A stretch of 64,000 bases of DNA from Amorphochlora amoebiformis (GCA_054601695.1 BAAHQB010000073.1:434001-498000); one strand, 5' to 3'. Shown: positions 45,441-58,502, counted from the first letter of the stretch. Notes: generated from the sequence alone by a model not told the origin. Made by a program: numbers and translations.

Positions 45441-45508
45441 TATATTTATATATGTGTACATATGCTTATATATATATATATATATATATATAAATACATG
45501 TAAATATG

Positions 45509-45573
<65 letters not shown>

Positions 45574-45575
45574 GT

Positions 45576-45662
<87 letters not shown>

Positions 45663-45969
45663 TAGGTTATTCAAAAAATTATAATACATTGCACGCGTGG
45701 ATATAATTGGCCCCCAAGTCGATATCCACTGCGGGAACCTTACCGGACTCTCTGGTGGTGTACGAATATATTTGTAAACACATATGTTGTGTTTCATAGT
45801 GAAGGCAAAGTGTTGTGGTTGGGTTTAGGAATGGAACACCGCTGGGGAAAGGTCTCCGTGTGTATCCGGCCGCCTAGTCTGTCTCTGGCTTCCAGTACGA
45901 GTATGCGCTTAATACCTGAGGAATAAGTATTGCAGACACACATGTATACACATATATATATACATACAT

Positions 45970-46013
<44 letters not shown>

Positions 46014-46039
46014 TATAATACATATATGTATATATATAC

Positions 46040-46072
<33 letters not shown>

Positions 46073-46873
46073 ATATACATATATAATATACATAAATCTG
46101 TCTGAACACCCTACAAACAACATATTTATAAATATAAGTTGTAGGAAAAGGTACATACTTATGTACAAATACTTATATATACATTGTATTTATGTATGTA
46201 TGTATATGTGTATATATATGTGTATATTCGTGTACATATGTATATACATAATATAATATGTACATATACATATATATATATATATATAAATAAATGTGTC
46301 CTTATTCGGAATTTCGAGAGACCACCTTTATCCCAGAGCCTGCGCGCCGCCGATAGGCCTGATGTAATCGGTAATTCCAACATTATTTTTTACGAGTGCA
46401 TGTTTACATAATCTATCATAGGTAACATGCATGAATTGAACTTACGGAAATGATTATCAAATGCACGTATACATTTTATTAATATTACGTCATACATCAT
46501 CATCCATCCTGAACCAACATCACACATCGAACCCATCCAATCCATCCAACACTACCTACCCCAATATAAAAATACATCACCTGCGGTTCCCCCCCCCACT
46601 ACCACCACATCATACACTCCCTCCTCCCCTTCAGGTGTCGCTGTAGGTACCCACTCTGCCACATAATCCCCGACAACCCTTGCCACGGACCGGGAAAGGT
46701 GATTCTGTAGCACCTGAAAAGCACATTTTCGGCTGGAATCATAATTTCAAATAAAGATTTTTGATGAAGTCGTTAACGTAGTATCGATATTTTTGGAGGA
46801 GGCGCTTGTGGGAAAGATCGAGACGAAAGCTGTCCAAAACCTTAATTAAGTCGACCGGAGTTAAGGGTGTCAT
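33808..46873 (-). CDS. Flavin-containing amine oxidase (polyamine oxidase/LSD1-like)
   Basis: Exons (5' to 3'): 46778-46873, 46581-46713, 46326-46358, 45840-45915, 45688-45751, 44776-44847, 44212-44258, 43786-43862, 42933-42981, 42746-42800, 42380-42452, 41803-41864, 41402-41454, 40709-40760, 40119-40154, 39416-39460, 38296-38396, 37177-37198, 37019-37120, 36568-36627, 36329-36462, 35167-35293 and 33808-33915. All phases close, giving 558 residues. The family oxidises amines or polyamines with FAD. Seen: Rossmann loop [10 protein letters not shown] (72-77), [13 protein letters not shown] with Glu96 for FAD ribose, [79 protein letters not shown] (511-515) and [20 protein letters not shown]. 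Oddity: the usual catalytic-site Lys segment reads INIGRI then VFWPK, with Arg at the Lys position and about seven residues missing. The first exon is the least certain. No SWIRM domain was recognised, so histone demethylase activity is not implied. Confidence 0.92.
35409..35545. repeat. Degenerate GGGTTAG tract
   Basis: Scattered GGGTTAGG/GGTTAGGG words over about 130 bp in an amine-oxidase intron. Similar decayed tracts are at 28318-28360 (GGGTTGGGTTGG), 32396-32620 and 60255-60310. Confidence 0.6.
37364..37417. repeat. 17-bp tandem repeat (GGTTGGTTTTTTGGTTG type)
   Basis: Three consecutive copies of a 17-bp unit composed of GGTTGG followed by six T, in the amine-oxidase intron between exons 38296-38396 and 37177-37198. 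Confidence 0.9.
39143..39176 (-). pseudogene. Decayed duplicate of an amine-oxidase exon
   Basis: On the minus strand this stretch begins TTACGAGCGCGATATATGAA and parallels the first bases of the functional exon at 38296-38396 (TTACGAGCACGATACGTAGT). Both start LRARY. The copy then runs into a stop within a few codons and lacks the preceding AG acceptor (CATTTACG instead of ACAGTTACG). It lies in the intron immediately upstream of the exon it resembles, as expected for a tandem exon duplication that decayed. The match is short, about 34 nt. Confidence 0.45.
39685..39796. repeat. Interstitial telomeric array (CCCTAA)n
   Basis: The most perfect telomeric tract of the window: about 110 bp of CCCTAA units with a short degenerate middle, the last 46 bp being nearly eight perfect units. 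It lies inside an amine-oxidase intron and reads TTAGGG in the gene's sense direction. Degenerate GGGTTAG words continue to about 40195 in the opposite orientation. Confidence 0.95.
41614..41695. repeat. Long (TA)n array
   Basis: A run of about 80 bp of TA lies in an amine-oxidase intron (between exons 41803-41864 and 41402-41454). Confidence 0.93.
42482..42720. repeat. CT-rich tract with internal 17-bp tandem repeat
   Basis: About 240 bp of pyrimidine-rich DNA in an amine-oxidase intron. At 42560-42625 a unit of CTCTCACCGCTCTCTCC is repeated three to four times. Here the sense strand of the gene is purine-rich, unlike the DOCK tracts. Confidence 0.88.
42847..42893. repeat. Interstitial telomeric array (TTAGGG)n
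   Basis: Four near-perfect TTAGGG units followed by variants, in the amine-oxidase intron between exons 42933-42981 and 42746-42800. Orientation is opposite to the array at 39685. Confidence 0.9.
43709..43777. repeat. Interstitial telomere-like repeat
   Basis: GGTTAGGG units with GGGAGTTGGGG variants, next to the amine-oxidase exon at 43786-43862 and inside its downstream intron. Confidence 0.85.
45365..45437. repeat. Long (TA)n array
   Basis: A run of about 73 bp of TA lies in the amine-oxidase intron between exons 45688-45751 and 44776-44847. Confidence 0.93.
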
Positions 46874-46978
46874 TTGACTCGCGCACGAAGAATTATTTTC
46901 ATGCTGAATCCGGGACTATCTAGGAATCCCGGGACTCGATCACCATTGTCCCGGCATTGTCCCACGTGTCGAAATTCG
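46874..46978. promoter_or_regulatory. Compact divergent promoter region between amine oxidase and the acidic-tail gene
   Basis: The proposed ATG codons are only about 105 bp apart. The sequence is TA-array-free and contains GGGAC/GTCCC-type words (CCGGGACTATC, CCCGGGACTCG, TTGTCCCGGCATTGTCCC) at 46908-46967. If the plus-strand start is further downstream, the region would extend to about 47338. Regulatory function is inferred from the head-to-head arrangement. Confidence 0.4.
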
Positions 46979-47035
46979 ATGGGACCGCGAGACACGCCCG
47001 TTGCCTTTCTCCTGGCCGTGTTGTTGATCTGCTTG
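46979..47035 (+). CDS. Candidate first exon of the acidic-tail gene (signal-peptide-like)
   Basis: The ATG at 46979 opens MGPRDTPVAFLLAVLLICL, a short polar start followed by a strongly hydrophobic core like a signal peptide. A donor (TTG then GTACCA) follows in phase 0, matching the phase 0 start of the first firm exon at 47339. An alternative reading in another frame (46957-47235, with a GAAGTGGAGGATTTCCAG then GTTGAT donor, also phase 0) cannot be excluded, so the 5' end is unresolved. Confidence 0.4.
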
Positions 47036-47338
47036 GTACCAACCCTTCGGGACCAACGGAATTCAGGGATTGGATCTGGATTACTGCCGGAAAGGAAGTG
47101 GAGGATTTCCAGGTTGATTTTTGGCCCCAGCGAGGGGGATTAAAACCGTTCACGACTGATGCGAATCAGGCGGCGACGTATCTCTTGCATATTTACTTTC
47201 CAAGCTTGAATTTGAGACAACAAATGACCTTCTAGATAGTATATGATCTATTCTTAATGATATACTTTCCAGGGAGTCATATGAGTGCGATTGGTGTCGT
47301 GCGAATCGGGAAGAGTGTCCGCGTTGTGACCAGTTCAG

Positions 47339-48010
47339 GTGATTCCAGTGACTTTGAGGGAAATTGGGGATTTCCAGACGGTGGAGGACTTTAGGAATAG
47401 AATTAGAGATATGGTCATTCTTCTCGAGCCAAGTAAGTCATGGACAAACCTGTGACCAGCTGTTTCACCCCAATATCGTTGATTTGATCGTAACACGTAG
47501 GAAAAACCAGCACCGAAAATTGCTCCGTATATGCGGGGGGGCCGGTGGCAAGAAAGCTAAAGGGTCGAAAGCGAAATCTGGCAACACTGAAATCCATACT
47601 GCAAACGTTCGTTAGCCTTCTACGATGCCCTTATTTACTCATACTTACGCTGACATATCAGGGTACCTCGGTTGATGGGGTGCAGGATGCTACAGCTACT
47701 TCGTCGGGGGTAGATTATGATAAATTATGAAATAGACATAATATGTTAATATTTATATTGATACGTATATACGTATATATGTGTGTATATATCATATTCT
47801 AAAATACATCATATAAATACCGGTATGTTTTATGTTCAACATATGATATATATGTATATTACATACATTATATATTATTTATATATATATATATATCATA
47901 TATATATATATTCTATTTATATATTTAAATATATATATATATATATACATATTTTTATGTATATATACATATACATACATATATATATATATATATATGT
48001 ATGTATATCT

Positions 48011-48067
<57 letters not shown>

Positions 48068-48076
48068 CTTTGAATA

Positions 48077-48117
<41 letters not shown>

Positions 48118-48345
48118 GTATATATATGTCTATACTTTGAATATATATATATATATATGTATATACTTTGTATATATATATATATATATATTATATATTA
48201 ATATAAAAATATAGGTATATTTATATCTATATATAATACATCTATATATATATATACATATTTTCATACATATATATATATATATATATATATGAATATG
48301 TATTTATATATATATATATATATATACATACATATATATTATATA

Positions 48346-48379
<34 letters not shown>

Positions 48380-48686
48380 ATATATGTGTATAAATATAAA
48401 TATATGTATTATATACGAATATATATTTCTATATATACATGTGTGTATATATAACTATCTACGTACATACGATATACCCACATTTCAACGAACTTCATTT
48501 TCTGATTTATTTACTGTTTGTTTTAATCTGGATCAGAAGCCGGAAAAGGTTCAAGACGAAGACATGAAACAGCCTAGAGTAATCTCCACATGTGCATTAT
48601 ACATATACTATCGTACTATCTTACATTAGAATCGCATAGTATCAGTTGAACGTAAATGTAACATTTACGATTGCATCTATTATGTA

Positions 48687-48739
<53 letters not shown>

Positions 48740-48746
48740 ATATATA

Positions 48747-48800
<54 letters not shown>

Positions 48801-49123
48801 TATACATATATATATATATATATGTATATATATACCTAGGTTGTATGATATAATATATATATTTATATATATATATGTATATATATATGTATGTATATAT
48901 ATACATATATGTATATATATGTATATATATATAATATATTATTTAACATAAGTATATAAAATATGTATGTATGTATTCCGTGAGTTTTATAAATGTATCA
49001 TTCATTGTGTATTGTACAGGAATATAATTGTCATATATACATATATATATATATATATTTTCATATATACAAATATTAAATATATATATAAAGATACATT
49101 GCATAACTATACTAATCGTATGC

Positions 49124-49161
<38 letters not shown>

Positions 49162-49202
49162 TATATGTACGGATGCGTTCGTAGATGCCTTCATTCGCAT
49201 AC

Positions 49203-49248
<46 letters not shown>

Positions 49249-49707
49249 CACACACACACATATATATATATATAATATATATAATACTTGTATATGGATA
49301 CATGTAAATACATGTACATTTTATTTATCTACGTATACAAGTAATATACATAATATCATTAAATTTTCAGGTATGGCCAGTGGTGAACTGCGTCCTACTT
49401 AACCCCAATGGTACCAGTGAGAACTGCATGCTCGATACGAATCCCGATACCATACGAGAAAGGTCAACCATTCTATATTAAAAATATATATCTATATACA
49501 TACGTATATATATATATATATATGCATACATACATATATAAATATGGATAATGTACCATTACATATGTATGCATTTTATCTCTTTCAAGGAGATGTGAAG
49601 TTTGTTGAAAGACGTTGCGTTTTTCCAGATATGAGGCGTTGTTGGGTGGGAAGGCTACTATAATTGGGGAAGGAGAGGTCAAGTCCTATTAGCCTATGAA
49701 ATCATAC

Positions 49708-49774
<67 letters not shown>

Positions 49775-49780
49775 GCACGC

Positions 49781-49820
<40 letters not shown>

Positions 49821-49858
49821 GTTACATTACACGTACTATAATACAAATATTACATACA

Positions 49859-49898
<40 letters not shown>

Positions 49899-50060
49899 AT
49901 ATACATGCATATATATATATATATAGATATATAAGTATATATATATATATATATAAATATATATTGAGTATACATATGTATGTCTGTACATATGAATATA
50001 GACATGATAAAAACATGTACGTAATACATATAAATACATACGTATAAATATAATGTGTAT

Positions 50061-50102
<42 letters not shown>

Positions 50103-50258
50103 TTATATATATTAACCACGCATAGCTACACTATATTGCATATGTAAATTTATGCATCACAAATTTATACGATTTTTGGTGATGTATAAATTTAGGCTCA
50201 TATGGTTCTCGGATTGTCTTCGAGTGCGGGTTTAGAGTATAATATTCACCAGCCTCTG

Positions 50259-50295
<37 letters not shown>

Positions 50296-50319
50296 CATAT
50301 ATTATGGAAGGTATAGTAC

Positions 50320-50390
<71 letters not shown>

Positions 50391-51243
50391 AATAGATGTA
50401 TATATATGCATAAATACACGTTACACACAATCACACATGTATAATCTAATATGCATATGTAGATTTATAAATCCAATATGTATAGATTTATATACCTGAA
50501 TAATATTTTGTCAGCCATATGTGAGCATCGATGTTCACGGTCCGATATTATTCATTCGCATGGCTCACAATGGCACAGAGCTTAGGGATTATGACCTCAT
50601 TCAGGTTTGAGTACTAGATTGCAATTTAACAATTATGTAAATTTATTAATATTATATATATATATATATATATAAATACATTATATATATATATATATAT
50701 ATGTATTATATCCCACATCCGCATACCCGAACATGCGTATAAAATTATTTATATCCCAGCACAACCTAGCGGTAACACGGTATAGAGAAGGCTTGACGGC
50801 TGGGCTGGGTAACATTTCAATATATACACATATGAATATATTTGTGCATAGTACATCTGAATACCATATTTGTATTAAAATAAGTATGTAAACATATTTA
50901 CATAGAACATATGTAAACAGGAGATAAGGAGAAAGGTTTAGAAGATGAAAAGCTGGATGGAATGGGATACGATGAGTAAGAGGGTTGGGGTAAGGTTCAG
51001 TTGTAGAAATAGGTTTAGGTTATACCATTAGGTTATACCAATACGTTTAGGTTATTCCAACAGTTTAGGGTTTGGAATGAATGAGTAGTAATAATGTTTG
51101 GAATATTGGAGATTTCTATGGGATATGTGTTTGTTCTGTATATAAATCTAAAAAAAATACCCTTATTACAGTCTACATGTTGAATATAACATGTACAATA
51201 TCCCATGGATATTGTAATAAGAGTAGTATATATATATATATAT

Positions 51244-51278
<35 letters not shown>

Positions 51279-51328
51279 AATATATATATATATGCAACTC
51301 TTTGTGCACATGCGCACACATGAGTATT

Positions 51329-51368
<40 letters not shown>

Positions 51369-51765
51369 TATATATGTATATGTAATATATATATACACAT
51401 ATATATATGTATTATATACACATATATATACATATATACATACGATGTGCACATAGAATGTAGATATATGTATTATATTTCATTATATATATATATATAT
51501 ATATATATAAATATATATATATACATATATATATATGTATATATGCATAGATACTATAGCTCCGATGCCGATGAGGATACCGAATATACTGATGATTACG
51601 ACGACGAAGAAGTTTAAATCCATAATATACAATATAAATTATATACATATAAAAAATCTCATCATGCATAACATACATGCATATATTTTTTATTATGCCA
51701 ATGTACATATCTCTTACCTTCCATACATGTATAACATCTAAACAGTATACATATAGATAATACAC

Positions 51766-51797
<32 letters not shown>

Positions 51798-52239
51798 GTA
51801 CACGTACATATTATTAACTGACCTCAATCTTCAACATTTCCAAATTCCAAACACAACAGCCCCAACCATATGCTAATCATAGCCCTATCTCTACGTTACC
51901 CTAACAAGCCCCAAACCTAACTCTAATACAGTATGATGAAGACGACGATCAGCTGGATGTCGGTACGTGAAACCTAACCTTAAATTGACCTTAACCTAAC
52001 GTTCATGACAGCTGTTAACACCCCGTGAGATCTGCTAGTGTAGCTTCCTGCTTAACCTCAAATAGAGGGAGAGGTCAAGCATATCAGCCCCATTAAGTGG
52101 CGGAGTGAATGGCCCTAGGGCTAAGACATGGTAACATGGAGAATAACCTGATCCTAACGGTTAATGGCGGCAATAACCCGAATAGATGACGATGGAGACT
52201 TGTATGAAGAAGATTATCAGGTTGGATGTTATATATTTT

Positions 52240-52280
<41 letters not shown>

Positions 52281-52459
52281 GATATCTACATATAAATATA
52301 TCTGTATTTGCAGATATATGTAATATACGTATATATATATATATATACACACATATATATAAATATGTATACATATAATATATGTGCATGCATATATACA
52401 CATATATATATACATATATATATACACACATATACATATATACATAATATATATATTAG

Positions 52460-52497
<38 letters not shown>

Positions 52498-52546
52498 GTA
52501 CATGTATATACATATAAATATATATATAATTTTACATTTATGTAAT

Positions 52547-52589
<43 letters not shown>

Positions 52590-52952
52590 GCGCAAATATA
52601 TATATATATATATATATGTAAATAAAAATACGTATGTCGGTTTTCAATGTACACATACACACACACACACATACATATACATATAATATTTACATGTGTA
52701 CATACACATATATATATATATACATATATATATATTTATATACATATATACATACATATATATGTAAGATATTGAATCCTTATCATTACATCACATACAA
52801 ACGTTTAGAATATGCACATGTTTTATATTAACCTTTGCGATATACATATATGTACATACAATAATATATATATATATATACATATATATTTACATATATA
52901 TAAATATATATATATTTATATATAATGTATTTTTATACATTTATGTAATATG

Positions 52953-53015
<63 letters not shown>

Positions 53016-53022
53016 GTGTACG

Positions 53023-53071
<49 letters not shown>

Positions 53072-54012
53072 AAACAAAAAAACATATGTCCGTTTTCAAT
53101 GTAGATAATAAGTATTTGCATAAACTATATGTATGTATATTATGCACAGATATTTAATGTTTATCAATGCATACATACAAACGTTAGAATATACACCTCT
53201 TTTTAATTAACCTGCTAAACCCTTAGGCACCGCGGAGAGGAAAGTCTGGTTTAGTTCAGCGGAAAATCGAGGTACAAGGATACTGTATATTGAACCCTGC
53301 TTTCCCCCTCTCACTCTACCTCTTCTATCTCTCCCCCTCTTCTCGTCTCTCTATCTCTCTTCTATCTCTATCTATCTATCCCTCTTCTGTCTCTCCTCTC
53401 TCTCTCTCTCCCTTCTTTTTGTCTTTCTTCTCACTTTCCCTTATGTCTCTATTCTCTATGTATATATCTGTACATATATATATATATATGTATATATTTC
53501 TATATATATATATATATATATATGGGCATACACTTACAGGACTACTACCAAAACAAGTATGGCCGCTATCCCACTGAGCTGGAGGTGAGGATTAACGCTT
53601 ATGCCAATACTAAGGCTCATGTTATAGCTCCAAGGATCTGCCTCCCTCTTTCCAATCCGAATAATTTGAAGATAGAAACTCTCAACACATCGATACATCT
53701 AAACTTCCGATTTGCCACGTAGCTTGCGCAAGCTATGGAAAGGGTCCGCATTGAGGATGACAAGCCTAAGCCAAAGGTTATCAATGTATACTGGACTCTC
53801 TTATAACTATATGTTTCTGAGGTTTTGTCGCCGACATCGGTGCTGATGTGATTAGGCATTGAAGAGAGGGGAGAGGATGGAAGAGATGGAGGGGGAGGTG
53901 GAGGAAGGTGATGTGTGTTTCGTGTAATTACTGTTTGGTTTGGATAAATCGGTAGTGTACGTGAATGTGTGGACATGCATGTTAATATATGGTACATATT
54001 TATTCAATATAT

Positions 54013-54044
<32 letters not shown>

Positions 54045-54139
54045 ATATTTTTATATATATACTATATTTATATATTTGTATAATACATGGGTACATTTAG
54101 ATGTATAGGTTAAACACACACATGAATATACACATTTTC

Positions 54140-54212
<73 letters not shown>

Positions 54213-54742
54213 TTACATATGTATATATAACATGTGCATAAACACTTAAATATACAAACAACATATGAACATATGAATAAATCAGAGGAGTATTCGGACT
54301 CATATTACAGCAGCGACGAGGATGCGGATGAATCGGTAACCTCTAATCCAACCCAACCCTAACCCTGCTCGCTTCTTCCCTACTAGTCTCAATATGGATA
54401 TTAGCACATACCCCGGTCCCGTTCTGATCCTCTCGAGTAGTCTCGATAGTAGCATGTTACAAATATTAACACATTTACTTATTTGGTTGCAGTATGACGA
54501 TGATTCTGACGAGGAGGCAGACGGTAAGTGCAAGATTTTTCTTTTGATATTTTGGTTGTTCGTATGTTGGGATATATGATGATATGTTTATATGCATATG
54601 TATATGCATACATACATACATATGTGTGTATGCATATGTATGTATATATGCATATTTATATCAATGTAATATACACCATATTTCCATATGCGTACATGAA
54701 GTAAATTTTGTATATTTACACTACGTATACATGTATATATAT

Positions 54743-54789
<47 letters not shown>

Positions 54790-55032
54790 ATTCATATAAT
54801 ATCTATTTACATATGCAAATGTGTTACAAATGTACGCACACGAAAATATATATAGAATATATAGGGAATATATATATATATATATATATACATAATGAGT
54901 AAATTAAATTTGTATAAAATACCTAGAAATCCATACATATGCATTCATACATATTTATAATAATATAGATAACAATAAATATGTATTTCACATGTATATG
55001 AATGTATATATATATATATATATGTGTACATA

Positions 55033-55081
<49 letters not shown>

Positions 55082-55235
55082 GAATATATATATATATAGA
55101 TGCACACGTATGCATATATATAAATATATATATATATATATGTATATATTTATGTATCAATGAATGCTTCATACAAGCATATACGCAAGGTATGAAATGT
55201 ACATGTACATGTACATATGCATAAATTATGTTATA

Positions 55236-55284
<49 letters not shown>

Positions 55285-55439
55285 TATGTGAACATTAATA
55301 TATATAAAATTTTATATATACATACATACATAAATATATATGTATATTATATGTATATGAATATATATATATATATATACATAAATACATATATAACACG
55401 TATTGTACATACATATATACATACACACACATATGTGTG

Positions 55440-55486
<47 letters not shown>

Positions 55487-55573
55487 GTAATATATATACG
55501 TATATTATATACATATATATACGTATATTATATATATATATATATACATATAGATACATATATATATACACAC

Positions 55574-55617
<44 letters not shown>

Positions 55618-55706
55618 TTAAATATACAATATATACTACATATATGTGTATATGTATATATATATATATATATATATGCATATATACATGCACAAACATA
55701 CATATA

Positions 55707-55755
<49 letters not shown>

Positions 55756-55875
55756 GTATATAAAGGTCTATACATGCATACATGTACAGACAACGATGAC
55801 TCGGATGCTTACGATGATTCGTACGACGATGATGATGACAGTGATGCAGATGAGGACTCCAGTAGTTTGGCATAA
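47339..55875 (+). CDS. Unrecognised protein with acidic D/E/Y-rich C-terminus
   Basis: The exons are 47339-47432, 47501-47709, 48537-48578, 49371-49462, 49629-49677, 50196-50258, 50515-50604, 50760-50808, 50921-50975, 51551-51611, 51932-51962, 52186-52220, 53540-53584, 53723-53776, 54288-54335, 54493-54523 and 55790-55875, every phase consistent, about 377 residues before adding a first exon. I do not recognise the family. N-terminal half: an amphipathic stretch ([20 protein letters not shown]), a basic patch (RKLKGRKRN), a hydrophobic run ([14 protein letters not shown]) that could be a membrane segment or a buried strand, two NGT sequons and several Cys ([19 protein letters not shown]). The C-terminal third is almost entirely Asp/Glu/Ser/Tyr with a repeated YYSSD motif, interrupted by [11 protein letters not shown] and a basic KPKPK. 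It ends in EDSSSLA. It is divergent from the amine oxidase. Acidic tails of this type occur in nucleosome- or Ca-binding proteins, but I infer no function. Confidence 0.75.
53295..53460. repeat. CT-rich tract
   Basis: CTCTCT/TCTATC-rich stretch in the intron of the plus-strand acidic-tail gene, about 80 bp upstream of the exon at 53540-53584. Confidence 0.85.
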
Positions 55876-56808
55876 AACTTGGTTTGATTGAGGCTCAATA
55901 TACTGCCAGTGTCTAGTTGTCGGTAACGCACGAAAAATAAATACCAACTTCGGATTTCATCAGCATGATTCAAACTTAGTACAATCTAGACAATGTAAAT
56001 CTCTAGAACCTAGGCTGGAGTATATAGAGTATATACTAGATACAATATCTAGAATATATATGTACTAGATGTATGTACTGAGACCGTACTAGTTGTACTT
56101 TTACTTGACTAGTAGAACCGCTTCGTGGAGTTCGGAATTACGGACACAGTTGAGTAATATCTAGAATATGACTAGTACAATGGCACGCAACAGCTAATCC
56201 TACGTACTACGTGACGTGCACGCATGGTATCTAGGTTATCATCAGCGAGCTTACATGGAATATTCTAATAAAATTGTGATAAGTGATCTAGTATATACTA
56301 GATATATTTCAAACATGGTAGCCTACGGTGGTACTAGTGGCACAAGATAAAACATCAGGCCATTTCACTTACGTGTACTCACATGTTCATAGCCTAGTTG
56401 TCTAACCAGTCAATAATCATGTATTATTACTATCATTCCACTATATATTATGCATACGTACAACACGGTACATATACGTACCGCGGCATATCTAACGCAA
56501 CCTAATATGCGATACTTACTACATATACGTATACGTACGTACGTATACGTACATGTACGTATGATAGTATGTATACGTACATGTACGTATGATAGTATAC
56601 GTACGTATGTATACGTACATGTACGTATGATAGTATAGGTACATGTATACGTACAAGTACATATGTAGTATACGTACATGTACGTATGTAGTTGTATAAG
56701 TACATGTACCGGTACCGTGTATACGCGATACAATATACGTACACGAACACACAGTGAACAATATATATACGTGCGTACGTGCTTATATATACAATATATG
56801 TGTGTATA

Positions 56809-56865
<57 letters not shown>

Positions 56866-56875
56866 TACACATTGT

Positions 56876-56923
<48 letters not shown>

Positions 56924-57322
56924 TATAAGCCTATACAAGTATCATATTATATGTATAAAGTTGCACGTACTTAGAGAATAACACTGTCTAGACTGTATCT
57001 GTACATAACGCATAAGTAAACCTATACGTCTGTAATGCAATGTCATATAAATCGTCTAGATTGTGACAACGTTAACACCGTGTCATTCTACATCTAACTA
57101 GTCTAAATCAGTGGCTGTGATCTGTACCGTATGTCTCAGGCATCAGATTCTTGACCCAATAGTTACTGAAGTTATAGTCTAAAGAAGTCCAGCATATGAT
57201 TTGTAATTAGTATGTCTACAGACAATTTGAATTCAATCGTTGAGTTAGAAATTAATATTATACTCGTCTAGCTCGTATCATGCGGCCCCGGCACGGCTTC
57301 ACTAGATGCAGGGTCTAGGGGG
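55876..57322. other. CTAG-rich convergent spacer
   Basis: This 1.45-kb region lies between the stops of two convergent genes. 55880-56400 and 56930-57310 carry many CTAG words (TCTAGA, ACTAGT, CCTAGG forms), more than twenty by eye. The middle (56520-56700) is a tandem palindromic TACGTACATGTACGTA array, and 56800-56930 holds two (TA)n blocks. AATAAA-like words occur at 55937 (AAATAAATA) and could serve the plus-strand gene. No reading frame with splice-phase support was found. Confidence 0.6.
56540..56700. repeat. Tandem palindromic TACGTACATGTACGTA repeats
   Basis: The 16-bp perfect palindrome TACGTACATGTACGTA occurs at about 56546, 56573, 56611 and 56671; the first three are followed by TGATAGTAT. 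It lies in the convergent spacer between the two right-hand genes. Confidence 0.9.
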
Positions 57323-57462
57323 TCACTGGTACTTAAGCTCGTCAAATTCTGGCCTAATTTATATGAAATGATCATAGCATATACTAGTGCAATATATTTA
57401 AAATTTACATATACACAATTTTTATATACGTATATATCTATAGTACACACACACATACATAT

Positions 57463-57552
<90 letters not shown>

Positions 57553-57695
57553 GTATACTTGAACAAGATTAGGAATGACATGTGTCATATGTTGTATCTA
57601 TGCTATAAGTTCCATCGAATATGTTATACCTACGAACATACCATACATGAATATCATATACATACATAAAGAAATACGCATCCATTTTTTAATTG

Positions 57696-57727
<32 letters not shown>

Positions 57728-57947
57728 ATGTACATATATACATACAGATATAATATAGAAACATTTTATTCTGTCCAAAGTACGTATATGTGTATGTATA
57801 TGCATGTTTTACATTAGATATTGTATGTATGTACACACACACATATATATATATATCTATAAATATATATATACATATATACACATATATACACATATTT
57901 ATCATATATACGTATATATATATATATACACACACATATATATATGC

Positions 57948-57990
<43 letters not shown>

Positions 57991-58021
57991 CATATATATA
58001 TATATATTATATAATATATGC

Positions 58022-58054
<33 letters not shown>

Positions 58055-58353
58055 TATATAATACATATATATACATATATACATGCATATATGTATGTCT
58101 ATGACATCCATATATATACGACATGGGTATACACATCCATTTTAAGCGAACATAAAAAAATATGTAATACTTTTAAAGTATTTTAACTCATATACAATAT
58201 GTAAATGTGTGTATATGCATAATGTTCACATATAAATGTATGCTAATATATACAAATTTATAAATATACTCATATACAATATGTAAATGTGTATATGCAT
58301 AATGTTCACAAATAAATGTATGCTAATATGTATACAGATTTATATATTTATAA

Positions 58354-58398
<45 letters not shown>

Positions 58399-58466
58399 AT
58401 ATATGTAAACTGTGTCATGTATATATGTATTTAGCCAGACATATATTATTGTGTACAATACATGTC

Positions 58467-58502
<36 letters not shown>

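Noticed and set aside
47260-47338. Cys-rich island reading YECDWCRANREECPRCDQF between AG and GT
   Set aside because: Attractive as a zinc-binding exon, but its end phase does not fit the following exon at 47339, whose acceptor uses the same AG; treated as upstream non-coding or alternative sequence.
47501-47709. Intron within this exon (donor GTTCGT at about 47607, acceptor CATATCAG before 47669)
   Set aside because: The signals look plausible but removing it breaks the frame into the next exon; the unspliced reading stays open and in phase.
53290-53577. Ser/Leu-rich reading frame over the CT tract
   Set aside because: Composition is explained by CT-rich repeat; only the 45 nt at 53540-53584 are supported as exon.
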